64,000 nucleotides of DNA from Pseudomonas taiwanensis DSM 21245 (GTDB taxonomy: Bacteria; Pseudomonadota; Gammaproteobacteria; Pseudomonadales; Pseudomonadaceae): the NCBI RefSeq assembly GCF_000425785.1, contig NZ_AUEC01000011.1, positions 1 through 64,000 on the forward strand, written 5' to 3'. The translations under genes and the position numbers were made by a program. The notes under the pieces are model-generated. The model saw only the letters and a program-made list of their open reading frames with translations, made no database searches and was not told the DNA's origin. The first letter of the stretch is position 1. Each line of letters opens with the position of its first letter. Below, one piece after another: positions 30,885 through 39,207 of the stretch.

Positions 30885-33029
30885 ATGCCTTTGCGACAAC
30901 TTTCCATCCAGTGGAAAATCACCCTGCTCGCCGGTCTCTGCCTGGCGGGTATTGTCACGTTGCTTGTAGGACTATCGCTGTATCGCATGGACCACAGTTC
31001 GGACCTGGTCAAGCAAAGCAGCACGCAGATGCTCACCCAGGCAGCCCAGGCACGCATCGAGTCACAAGGTGAAGTCCAAGCGCTGAACATTCGCCGCCAG
31101 TTCATGGACGCCTATCAATACGGCGCAGGGTTCGCCCGTCAGGTGCTGTTCCTGCGCGAACAAGCCGAAAAGCGTTTCCTCGACGCTTTCGACCTGCGCG
31201 AGGACATGACCCGCCAGGTGCGCGCCGCGCTGCAGGCCAACCCCGACCTGCTCGGCTTGTCGCTGGTGTTCGAACCCAACGCTCTGGATAACAAAGACAG
31301 CCTGTTCGCAGACAAGGCGGAGCTGGGCAGCAACGAAACCGGGCGTTTTTCCCTGTACTGGTCGCAACCACGAGCAGGCCAGCTGACCTCCATGTCCCTC
31401 CCCGAGCGCGACTTGACCGATACCCAAATCGGGCCGAGCGGGCAGCCGGCCAACACCTGGTTCGTGTGCCCACGCACCACCGGTAAAGTCTGCGTGGTCG
31501 AGCCTTACTTCTATGACATCGACGGCCAACGGGTGCTGATGACCAGCATCGTCTTCCCGCTGTCGGTTCAGGGCAAAGTGGTCGCGACGCTTTCCGTCGA
31601 CATCAATCTCAACAGCCTGCAAGCCCTGAGCGAAGACGCCAGCCGCAGCCTGTACGAAGGTCGTACCACCGTCGGCATCCTCAGCCCGGCAGGCCTGCTG
31701 GCAGGCTACAGCGCCGACGCCAGCAAGCTTGCCCATCGTTTCGACGAGGTTGACCCGGCCAAGGGCGACGAACTGGTCCGCAAGCTGGCGGAAGGCAAGC
31801 TCAACGTCCTGCACGACCAGCAACGTCTGAAGGTACTGACGGCATTCCAGCCGATCCCAGGCGCCCAGCCATGGGGTGTACTGCTCGATGTGCCGGAGAA
31901 CGCCCTGACCGGGCCGGCTGAAACCCTCAAGCGCGAACTCGACACCCTCAACACCAGCGGCACCTTGCTTGAACTGGGCCTGGGCCTGGCAGCGGCGATC
32001 GCCGGTCTGCTGATGGTGTGGCTGATGGCCCGTGGCGTCACCCGACCGATTCTTGGGGTAGCGGCGATGCTCAAGGACATTGCCAGTGGCGAAGGCGACC
32101 TCACCCGCCGCCTGACCTATGACAAGCGCGACGAGCTCGGTGAACTGGCTGGCTGGTTCAACCGCTTCCTGGACAAACTGCAGCCCACCATTGCCGAGGT
32201 CAAACGCTCGGTCCAGGCTGCTCGCGGCACCGCCGACCAGTCTTCGGCCATCGCCACTCAGACCAGCGCCGGCATGGAGCAGCAATACCGCCAGGTCGAC
32301 CAGGTCGCCACCGCATCCCATGAAATGAGCGCCACGGCTCAGGACGTCGCCCGCAGCGCAGCCCAGGCCGCCCAGGCCGCCCGCGATGCTGATCAGGCAA
32401 CCCGCGAAGGCCTTGCGGTAATCGACCGCACCACCCAGAGCATCGACACCCTGGCCGCCGACATGAGCACCGCCATGGCCGAGGTCGAGGGGCTGGCGCA
32501 GAACAGCGAGAAGATCGGTTCGGTGCTGGAAGTGATCCGCTCGATCGCCGAGCAGACCAACCTGCTGGCTCTGAACGCCGCCATCGAGGCTGCACGGGCG
32601 GGTGAAGCCGGCCGTGGCTTCGCCGTGGTCGCCGATGAGGTACGCAACCTGGCGCAACGCACCCAGGAATCGGTGGAAGAAACCCGTCAGGTGATCGAAG
32701 CCCTGCAAGCCGGTACCCGCGAAGTGGTCGGTGCCATGGACAACAGCCACCGCCAGGCCCAGGGCGGTGTCGAGCAGGTCGGACAGGCCGTGACCGCGCT
32801 GCAGCGTATCGGACAGGCCGTGACGGTGATTACCGACATGAACCTGCAGATCGCCTCAGCAGCCGAGGAGCAGAGCGCGGTGGCCGAAGAGATCAACAGC
32901 AATGTGGCGACCATTCGCGATGTGACCGAGTCGCTGTCCGGGCAAGCCAACGAGTCGGCGCGGGTCAGCCAGTCGCTCAACAGCCTGGCCAACCAGCAAC
33001 AGGCGTTGATGGACCAGTTCCGCGTCTGA
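30885..33029 (+). CDS. Methyl-accepting chemotaxis protein (dCache sensor)
   Basis: A 714-residue chemoreceptor: membrane segment (about 12-32), a large periplasmic double-Cache-type domain (about 45-355), second membrane segment (about 361-383), HAMP (about 384-436) and a signalling domain with the tip [38 protein letters not shown] sequence from about residue 550. The ligand is unknown; the sensor region lacks the arginine/tryptophan amino-acid motif that I would expect in PctA-type sensors. The start at 30885 follows caaggga; the frame is open upstream but without the membrane segment leader. A strong hairpin follows the stop. Confidence 0.93.
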   Translation: MPLRQLSIQWKITLLAGLCLAGIVTLLVGLSLYRMDHSSDLVKQSSTQMLTQAAQARIESQGEVQALNIRRQFMDAYQYGAGFARQVLFLREQAEKRFLDAFDLREDMTRQVRAALQANPDLLGLSLVFEPNALDNKDSLFADKAELGSNETGRFSLYWSQPRAGQLTSMSLPERDLTDTQIGPSGQPANTWFVCPRTTGKVCVVEPYFYDIDGQRVLMTSIVFPLSVQGKVVATLSVDINLNSLQALSEDASRSLYEGRTTVGILSPAGLLAGYSADASKLAHRFDEVDPAKGDELVRKLAEGKLNVLHDQQRLKVLTAFQPIPGAQPWGVLLDVPENALTGPAETLKRELDTLNTSGTLLELGLGLAAAIAGLLMVWLMARGVTRPILGVAAMLKDIASGEGDLTRRLTYDKRDELGELAGWFNRFLDKLQPTIAEVKRSVQAARGTADQSSAIATQTSAGMEQQYRQVDQVATASHEMSATAQDVARSAAQAAQAARDADQATREGLAVIDRTTQSIDTLAADMSTAMAEVEGLAQNSEKIGSVLEVIRSIAEQTNLLALNAAIEAARAGEAGRGFAVVADEVRNLAQRTQESVEETRQVIEALQAGTREVVGAMDNSHRQAQGGVEQVGQAVTALQRIGQAVTVITDMNLQIASAAEEQSAVAEEINSNVATIRDVTESLSGQANESARVSQSLNSLANQQQALMDQFRV

Positions 33030-33034
33030 GCCTC

Positions 33035-33058
33035 GAGGGCCGGCAGAAGCCGGCCCTC
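33035..33058 (+). terminator. Terminator of the chemoreceptor gene
   Basis: A perfect 10-bp stem (gagggccggc at 33035-33044, gccggccctc at 33049-33058) with an agaa tetraloop and a short tt tail, 6 bases after the stop codon. Confidence 0.85.
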
Positions 33059-33208
33059 TTCACATGGCCACCACGCTGGCCGCCAGGCGCGCGGCGGTGG
33101 TTTCTGAGCGCGGCATTACACCCGTCAACCGTCTGTGTGCAAAACAACGTGTTCCCAAACATCGGTCCACGCTAGTCTGTGCCGGAATCCGACAACGGAA
33201 CACCGACC

Positions 33209-34126
33209 ATGCTCCACCTGCTGCTGACCACCTTGGTCCCGATCATCGTGCTGATTGCCTTGGGAACCTTCCTGCGCGTTCGTGGTTTTCTGGCCGAACC
33301 ATTCTGGCCCGGCGCAGAACGCCTCAGTTACTACGTGCTGCTGCCGTCGCTGTTCCTGCATGGCCTGGCGACCGCCAACCTCGATGGCGTTCCGGTAATG
33401 GGCATGGTTGTCGTGCTGATGCTCTCGACCGTGCTGGGTGCCCTGCTGCTGATGCTTTACCAAGGCGCCGCCAACCATGACGGGGCCGACTTCACCTCGG
33501 TATTCCAAGGCGGCGTGCGCTTCAACAACTACATCGGGGCCACATTGGCAGCCGGCATCTATGGCAGCGCCGGCATCGCACTGGCGGCAGTTGCCAACGC
33601 AGCGATCGTGCCGCTGGTGAACCTGCTTTGCGTCCTGGTCTTCGCTCGTTTCAGCGCACGCCACAGCTCACCGATCACGGTACTGCGGGCAATCTTTGCC
33701 AACCCTTTGATCGTCGGCTGCGCGGGCGGGCTGCTGTTGCGGTTCAGTGGCCTGGGTCTGCCCGCGGGTATCGAACCCACGGTCAAGGCGCTGGGCCAGG
33801 CTGCCCTGCCCTTGGGCTTGCTTTGCGTGGGAGCGGCCCTGGGCGGTGCAAGACTTGGCCAGCAGGTGCGGCCGTTGGTGGCCGCTTCGACGTTCAAGTT
33901 CCTGGTCATGCCGCTCACAACCTGGGGGCTGTGCCGGCTGCTGGGGCTGGGCGGTCAGGCGGCCGTCGTGGCAGTGTTGTTCCAGGCGTTGCCCACGGCT
34001 TCATCGTCCTATGTCATGGCCCGGCAAATGGGCGGCAACGCACCGTTGATGGCCACCATCATCGCCCTGCAGACAGTGGCTGGCGCAGTCACCCTGCCAT
34101 TGATGCTCTCGCTGACGTTGAGTTGA
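33209..34126 (+). CDS. AEC-family transporter
   Basis: A 305-residue inner-membrane protein with ten predicted segments in the two five-helix halves of the auxin efflux carrier family. Family blocks include RLSYYVLLPSLFLHGLA and, near the C-terminus, LFQALPTASSSYVMARQMGG. Bacterial AEC proteins move small organic acids or related anions; this substrate is unknown. The ATG at 33209 opens directly with the first membrane helix, while the longer frame from 33179 adds a polar leader. Confidence 0.87.
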   Translation: MLHLLLTTLVPIIVLIALGTFLRVRGFLAEPFWPGAERLSYYVLLPSLFLHGLATANLDGVPVMGMVVVLMLSTVLGALLLMLYQGAANHDGADFTSVFQGGVRFNNYIGATLAAGIYGSAGIALAAVANAAIVPLVNLLCVLVFARFSARHSSPITVLRAIFANPLIVGCAGGLLLRFSGLGLPAGIEPTVKALGQAALPLGLLCVGAALGGARLGQQVRPLVAASTFKFLVMPLTTWGLCRLLGLGGQAAVVAVLFQALPTASSSYVMARQMGGNAPLMATIIALQTVAGAVTLPLMLSLTLS

Positions 34127-34174
34127 TGGCGATTGGCTAGACTGTGATTCAGCTCACAGTACGGACATTCGCCC

Positions 34175-34786
34175 ATGCGCCTATCGTGGATGGTAATCGC
34201 GTTGACCACAGCCCTGCTTGCAGGCCCTCTTCACGCGGCCGACAGTACCAAGGCCGCGGTCGCCGAGGACAAGGCCGAAGCGCTCGAGGAAAAAGTCGTC
34301 GAGGATTCCCCGCCACCGAAGAAAAGCGAAACCCTGACCCCGAGCGAGGTAAAAGCGGTGGACCCGGCCGGCCAGTCGCCGATGGACGACAGCATCACCT
34401 GCCTGGCCCGGACCATTTACTGGGAAGCCAAGGGTGCCACGGACGAGGACATGAGTGCGGTGGCCAGCGTAGTGCTCAATCGCCTGGGCCATGAGGGCTT
34501 CCCGGACTCGATCTGCGCGGTGGTCAAGCAAGGGGTCGAAACCAAATCCTGCCAGTTCTCCTGGTGGTGCGATGGTCGCCCGGACCAGGTCGAAGAAGAA
34601 CAACGCTACACCATCGCCAAGGAAATCGCGCGCAGGGCCCTCAACCAGCAACTCAAGGACCCCACAGGCGGCGCACTGTACTTCCATGACCGCAACGTAC
34701 ACCCGGAGTGGGCCAAGGCCTACCGCAAGACCGCCGAGACCCAGCATTTTCTGTTCTACAAGCCAAACCAGGCGTTGGCCCGCTGA
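34175..34786 (+). CDS. SleB/CwlJ-type cell wall hydrolase
   Basis: A 203-residue exported protein. A signal peptide (1-21, ending LHAA) is followed by a low-complexity charged linker (about 22-70) and a Hydrolase_2 domain (about 72-197), with the catalytic-glutamate block ARTIYWEAKGATDEDM, VVLNR and the YFHD motif. Such enzymes cleave peptidoglycan glycan strands; outside spore formers they act in envelope remodelling. It stands alone on the plus strand, 48 bases after the AEC transporter gene. Confidence 0.9.
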   Translation: MRLSWMVIALTTALLAGPLHAADSTKAAVAEDKAEALEEKVVEDSPPPKKSETLTPSEVKAVDPAGQSPMDDSITCLARTIYWEAKGATDEDMSAVASVVLNRLGHEGFPDSICAVVKQGVETKSCQFSWWCDGRPDQVEEEQRYTIAKEIARRALNQQLKDPTGGALYFHDRNVHPEWAKAYRKTAETQHFLFYKPNQALAR

Positions 34787-34959
34787 GCCAGGTCATTGGA
34801 TCGCACTTTTCCGGCGACCAATGGTCTATCCCCTCCTTTGCCGCCCATAACCTTTCTGCCGGCTTCACCGGCAAGCTGCACGATTCCGGGCCAAAAGCCT
34901 CGAGCTTGTGTAGGATGGGCAGCGCTTACCAAGACGCTGCCAGCCATAGGGAGATCCAC

Positions 34960-35811
34960 ATGCGCGTCCTGTCATCCGTTGCCGCCTTGTCACTGGGCCT
35001 GGTCGTCTCGACGGGGGCCCTGGCCGTTACTGGCGAAGAGGCGCAACTGATCGATTCGATCAATGCCTATCGCAGTCAGACGCAACGCTGCGGCGGCGAG
35101 GTGTCGCTGGAACTGCCGCCCCTGAACAGCGATACGCGCCTGGCACTGTCGCCGGAAGGCACCCGCGACCTGCAGCAGGCCATGTCCCGCGCGGCCTACC
35201 CCATGGTCAATGTCCAGGCCATCAGCCTGTCCGGCCCGCGCGACGCCCGTGCCGCGATGAACGCCATCGAAGAGAGCTTTTGCCAGGTGGTGCTCGACCC
35301 CCAATTCGTCGACATCGGTGTGAGCCAGGAAGGCCGTGACTGGCGTATCGTTCTTGCCCGTCCGCTGCTAAGCGGCGGGCTGGGCGACTGGCAAGCCGAG
35401 GGGCAAAAGGTGCTGCAGGCGATCAATGCCGCACGCAAGGTGCCACGCCAATGCGGTGGCCAACCCTATGCCGCTGCCCCCGCACTGGGCTGGAACGCGA
35501 CGCTGGCAGGCGTGGCCGCCAGCCATACCCGAGCCATGGCCAATCAGAATTTCTTCGACCATGTCGACAAGGATGGCCGCACCCCGGGCGACCGCGCCGA
35601 GCTTGCCGGCTACCTCTATCAGCAAATCGGCGAGAATATCGCCGCCGGTCGCGATACGGCGCGCAAGGTGGTCGACGGCTGGCTGGACAGCCCAGGACAC
35701 TGCGCCACCCTCATGAACCCAGACTTCCGCGAACTGGGCGCGGCCTATGCGGTGGACCCGAAAAGCGATGCAGGCATCTACTGGACGGCGCTGTTCGGCA
35801 GTCCACAGTAA
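34960..35811 (+). CDS. Secreted CAP (SCP/PR-1) domain protein
   Basis: A 283-residue exported protein with a signal peptide (1-22, STGALA). The N-terminal part (about 25-145) has an unassigned but cysteine-containing domain. The C-terminal CAP domain (about 150-280) has ASHTRAMANQNFFDHVDKDG, QQIGENIAAG and WLDSPGHCATLMNP with the expected histidines and glutamates. Bacterial CAP proteins are of uncertain function; proteolytic, lipid-binding or wall-binding roles have been proposed. The ATG at 34960 has agggaga upstream. It follows a peptidoglycan hydrolase gene by 173 bases, consistent with an envelope role. Confidence 0.9.
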   Translation: MRVLSSVAALSLGLVVSTGALAVTGEEAQLIDSINAYRSQTQRCGGEVSLELPPLNSDTRLALSPEGTRDLQQAMSRAAYPMVNVQAISLSGPRDARAAMNAIEESFCQVVLDPQFVDIGVSQEGRDWRIVLARPLLSGGLGDWQAEGQKVLQAINAARKVPRQCGGQPYAAAPALGWNATLAGVAASHTRAMANQNFFDHVDKDGRTPGDRAELAGYLYQQIGENIAAGRDTARKVVDGWLDSPGHCATLMNPDFRELGAAYAVDPKSDAGIYWTALFGSPQ

Positions 35812-35831
35812 GTCCTTCTGGTGAAGGGGTT

Positions 35832-36800
35832 TCAAGGACCTGTCCGGCGCAAGACCTGCGCCGTGCAACCAAAGCGCCGGCGCACGCATTTGCCCAGGTA
35901 ACTCGCATCGCCCAACCCTACCTCGTCGGCAATCTGCGCCAAGCTGTGACTGGAATTGAGCAGTCGCCAACGCGCCTGCTGCAAGCGCATCTCCAGCCAC
36001 CAGCCTTTGGCGCTCATGCCGTGGCTGGCCTGGAATTGTCGATCCAGCTGGCGCCGACTGATGCCAAGCTCGCTGGCCAGTTGTTCGACGGACAGCTTCG
36101 CCCCCAGATGGTGACGCATCAGCGCCAAGGCCCGCGTAACCTGACGCCCCTGCCCAGCCCCGGTTTCGAGCGAGCGCAGCGCGTGACGGCTGTGGCGTGT
36201 TTCGTCCACCAACATGTCGGCCAACCCCTTGAGTGCACGGGTTCGACCGCAGGCTGCCGACAACAGCTCCACTGCAAGGTCGATGACCGCCGTACCGCCT
36301 GCACAGGTAATGCGCCCGCCATCGATGCAGTACAGCTGCTCGGGCAGAACCTGAAGGTGCGGGAAACTGGCTCTGAACTCCACTTCGTGGCGCCAGTGCA
36401 CCACCACCTTGTGCCCGTCCAGCAAGCCACAAGCCGCCAGCAGAAAGGCTGCATTGTCGACTGCGACCAGCTTCACGCCCGCCTTGACAGCCTGCCTGAG
36501 CAGGCCCTGATAACGCGGAGCGAGCTGGGCGGTTGCGCCCGCGCTGCGTCCGCCGAACACCACCAGGTAGTCGTAACCGCGCAGTTCCAGCTGCTCCGGC
36601 GTTACGTGCACATGGACCACCGCCCCACTGCTCGATGGCACCGGATCGTCAGTCAGGCCCAGCAATGTCCAACAGCAATACCGCTGACGGCTGTAATCCT
36701 CATCGTCGGCGCTGAAACGCAGCTTGTCGAGAAAGCCGCCGAAGGGCAGCAAGGCAAAATCCGGCAACGGCAGGATCAACAGGCGAAGATCAGGGGGCAT
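35832..36800 (-). CDS. GlxA-type AraC regulator (DJ-1/PfpI domain)
   Basis: A 322-residue regulator. An N-terminal DJ-1/PfpI-like domain (about 1-190; FGG nucleophile-elbow region, then VDNAAFLLAACGLLDG) is followed by two AraC helix-turn-helix units (about 225-315; LSVEQLASELGISRRQLDRQF and LAQIADEVGLGDASYLGKCV). This is the GlxA/ArgR/CdhR architecture, often tied to amino-acid or choline-type catabolism. It diverges from a LysE-type exporter gene and probably controls it. Start choice among 36800 and 36824 is not decisive; neither has a good ribosome site. Confidence 0.88.
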   Translation of the reverse strand: MPPDLRLLILPLPDFALLPFGGFLDKLRFSADDEDYSRQRYCCWTLLGLTDDPVPSSSGAVVHVHVTPEQLELRGYDYLVVFGGRSAGATAQLAPRYQGLLRQAVKAGVKLVAVDNAAFLLAACGLLDGHKVVVHWRHEVEFRASFPHLQVLPEQLYCIDGGRITCAGGTAVIDLAVELLSAACGRTRALKGLADMLVDETRHSRHALRSLETGAGQGRQVTRALALMRHHLGAKLSVEQLASELGISRRQLDRQFQASHGMSAKGWWLEMRLQQARWRLLNSSHSLAQIADEVGLGDASYLGKCVRRRFGCTAQVLRRTGP

Positions 36801-36901
36801 TGCACAATGTCCAGAAAACACCATTGAATGGCCAGATAATACCCTTTGATTCGAACGGCGTACCCTAAACTGGACGTCTGTGAATCGACAAGGCACTTTA
36901 C

Positions 36902-37513
36902 ATGGCACTCGACACCTGGCTGATCTACCTGCTGGCCAGCACCGGCCTGTCGCTGACCCCAGGCCCCAATAGCCTGCTGGCCCTGACCCACGGCGCCCAG
37001 TACGGCGCTCGCCGGACGCTGTTCACCATCGTCGGCGGTGTGTTTGGCTTCAGCGCCCTGATCGCCCTGGCCATGTTCGGCCTTAGCGCCCTGCTGCAAG
37101 CGTCTGCCTCGGTGTTGACCGTGCTCAAGTGGGTTGGCGGCGCCTACCTGATCTGGCTGGGGATCCAGCTATGGCGCAGCCCAGCCCTGCACCTGGAGAT
37201 GAACGCGCGGCCTGCTCGACTGAACAATGCCGGACTGTTTCGCCAGGGCCTGCTGTCGGCCTTGGCCAACCCCAAGGTGCTGCTGTTCTATGGCGCCTTC
37301 CTGCCGCAATTCATCGACCCGCAGCGCGGGCTGCTCATGCAGTTCGTGGTGATGGCTGCTACTTTCGCCAGCGTCGAGTGCCTGGTCGAGTATGTGCTGG
37401 CGCGTCTGGCATTTCGCATCCGTCCCTGGTTGGCCAAAGGTGGCAAAGGATTCAATCGCTGCTGCGCCAGCCTGTTCGCGCTGATTGGCGCGGCGCTGCC
37501 CTTGGGTCGCTGA
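36902..37513 (+). CDS. LysE/RhtB-family exporter
   Basis: A 203-residue inner-membrane protein with about six hydrophobic segments. The family signature GLSLTPGPNSLLALTHGAQYGARR lies near the N-terminus, and NPKVLLFYGAFLPQF marks the second half. It exports amino acids or similar small metabolites. It is divergent from the GlxA-type regulator over a 101-base gap, the likely regulatory region, and convergent with the LysR gene. Confidence 0.92.
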   Translation: MALDTWLIYLLASTGLSLTPGPNSLLALTHGAQYGARRTLFTIVGGVFGFSALIALAMFGLSALLQASASVLTVLKWVGGAYLIWLGIQLWRSPALHLEMNARPARLNNAGLFRQGLLSALANPKVLLFYGAFLPQFIDPQRGLLMQFVVMAATFASVECLVEYVLARLAFRIRPWLAKGGKGFNRCCASLFALIGAALPLGR

Positions 37514-37537
37514 AGGCCATCCTTTGAAAGCCTCGAC

Positions 37538-38437
37538 TCAGGGCTTGAGCAAGCCTTCGCAGAAGCTGACGAATGTCTTGACCCGACGCGAGCCACGATG
37601 ATTGGGCAGGTACAACGCATTGATGCTGTCACTGGCCGCGCCTGGGCTTGCCTGCCAATCACCGAAAATCCGCTGCAGCCGGCCAGCCGCCACGTCCTCG
37701 CGCACCAGCCAGTCGGCCAGCAGAGCGATGCCGCAGCCCGCAAGGGCAGCCTCGCGCAACATATCGGCGTTGGCGCTGCGCAACGGCCCGCTGACGTCCA
37801 GTTCCAACGCCTGCTCTGCCTGGCGCAAACGCCAGGGCCGCGCTTTTTGTCCGTAGCGAAAACGCAGGCAGGCGTGATCCAGCAGCTGCCGAGGGTGGAG
37901 TAACGGCTCGCGCCCAGCCAGATACGCCGGGCTGGCCACCAGCCAGCGGTCGAAAGTGCCCAGCTGGCGGCAGACCAGTTCGTCATCCGGCGCCGGGTCG
38001 CCCAAGCGGATCGACAGGTCATAACGGCCATCGAGCAGGTCATCGAGACGGTCGCTCATGTCGATGTCCAACTCCAGCGCCGGATGCTGTGCCATGAACG
38101 GCCCCAGATGCGGGGCGATCACCCGGCGACCGAACTCCACCGGCAAGCACAGGCGCAACACCCCTACCGGCTCCTCGCCTCGGTCGGCCACACTGGCGTC
38201 AGCCTCTGCCAACGCCTCGAGAATCGCCCGTGAGCGCTCATAGTAGCGGGCCCCCGCCTCGGTCAGGCTGACTTGGCGGGTGGAGCGATTGAGCAACGTG
38301 GCCCCCAGGGCGCCTTCCAGGGCATCGACCAGCCGGGTGACCGAGGACGGAGCCACACCCTGGGAGCGGGCAGCGGCTGAAAAACCCTGTGCATCGACGG
38401 TGGCCACGAACATCTTCATCGCCAAGAGCTTGTCCAT
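37538..38437 (-). CDS. LysR-family transcriptional regulator
   Basis: A 299-residue LysR-type regulator. The helix-turn-helix is at about residues 15-45 (FSAAARSQGVAPSSVTRLVDALE) and the effector-binding domain at about 90-295. The pattern of the N-terminus (MDKLLAMKMFVATVDAQGFSAAAR) fits the PP-type group close to redox and aromatic regulators. It diverges from the broken cupin gene, which may have been its target. Confidence 0.93.
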   Translation of the reverse strand: MDKLLAMKMFVATVDAQGFSAAARSQGVAPSSVTRLVDALEGALGATLLNRSTRQVSLTEAGARYYERSRAILEALAEADASVADRGEEPVGVLRLCLPVEFGRRVIAPHLGPFMAQHPALELDIDMSDRLDDLLDGRYDLSIRLGDPAPDDELVCRQLGTFDRWLVASPAYLAGREPLLHPRQLLDHACLRFRYGQKARPWRLRQAEQALELDVSGPLRSANADMLREAALAGCGIALLADWLVREDVAAGRLQRIFGDWQASPGAASDSINALYLPNHRGSRRVKTFVSFCEGLLKP

Positions 38438-38554
38438 ATCTTTCCCGCCGTTGAAATCTCGGAACGGTCCTACAATCGGTGTGGCAGGTCAAGAAGCGCA
38501 CTGATGACTCCTCCCGTTCATAGTGGAAACACCCCCCGTAGAGCGAGATCCCAA

Positions 38555-38908
38555 ATGCCCCTTGCGAATGTATTCGACGCACTTCCGTCCCGTTGCCCGA
38601 GCGACGTCGAACTGGTCGACGCGTTGCTCAAGCGCCCCGGCCTGCGCATAGAACGTATCGTCTCCACCGGCCAGGCCAGCCCACCCGGCTTCTGGTAAGA
38701 CCAGGCCGAAGGCGAATGGGTCGTGCTGCTCAGCGGCGCAGCCGGGCTGCGTCTGGAGCACGAAGACCATACCCGCCTGCTCAAGCCGGGGGACTGCCTC
38801 GACATTCCTCCCCACTGCCGCCATCGGGTGGAGTGGACCTCCCAGCAAACTTCCACCATCTGGCTCGCGGTGTTCTACAGCGCCTCCCTGCCCTGGCCAA
38901 ATAGCTGA
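38555..38908 (+). pseudogene. Cupin-domain protein gene with premature stop
   Basis: Read through, this 118-codon frame encodes a complete small cupin. The N-terminal half ends SPPGFW, and in the same frame the next codons give DQAEGEWVVLLSGAAGLRLE, then a KPGDCLDIPPHCRHRVEWT cupin block and a C-terminus. Codon 48 is TAA (38696-38698), at the position where I expect tyrosine (SPPGFWYDQ) in this family. A single TAC or TAT to TAA change therefore splits the gene. It could be a recent mutation or a sequencing error. It is divergent from the LysR gene (117-base gap). Confidence 0.85.
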
Positions 38909-39207
38909 GCCGACCTGCCCACGCCCACTGACTGAACGCCTGCCTGCTGCCCGCTGGTGGCGGCGCCCGCGCAGCGTTACCGACTGCCCCTGGGTGGCGC
39001 ATTACGACGAAAGTCTACTGCGTCACATCGACAAATGAACACGAACGGCACACCCCGTGCACATTTACCGGCCTGATCTAGACTTTTAGCCACTCCATGG
39101 CAAGTTCAACCCTGCGACAATCAGCCTCAGAAAATTTTGTACTAACTTGTTAATTAGCTTGCTAAGGGCTTAAACTCCGCCGCATTCCACCTGCTGAGAT
39201 CTCTGGC

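Noticed and set aside
38940..39040. Short protein-like fragment (CPWVAHYDESLLRHIDK) before gcd
   Set aside because: Only about 25 codons before a stop, no start or ribosome site; might be a gene relic but cannot be supported.
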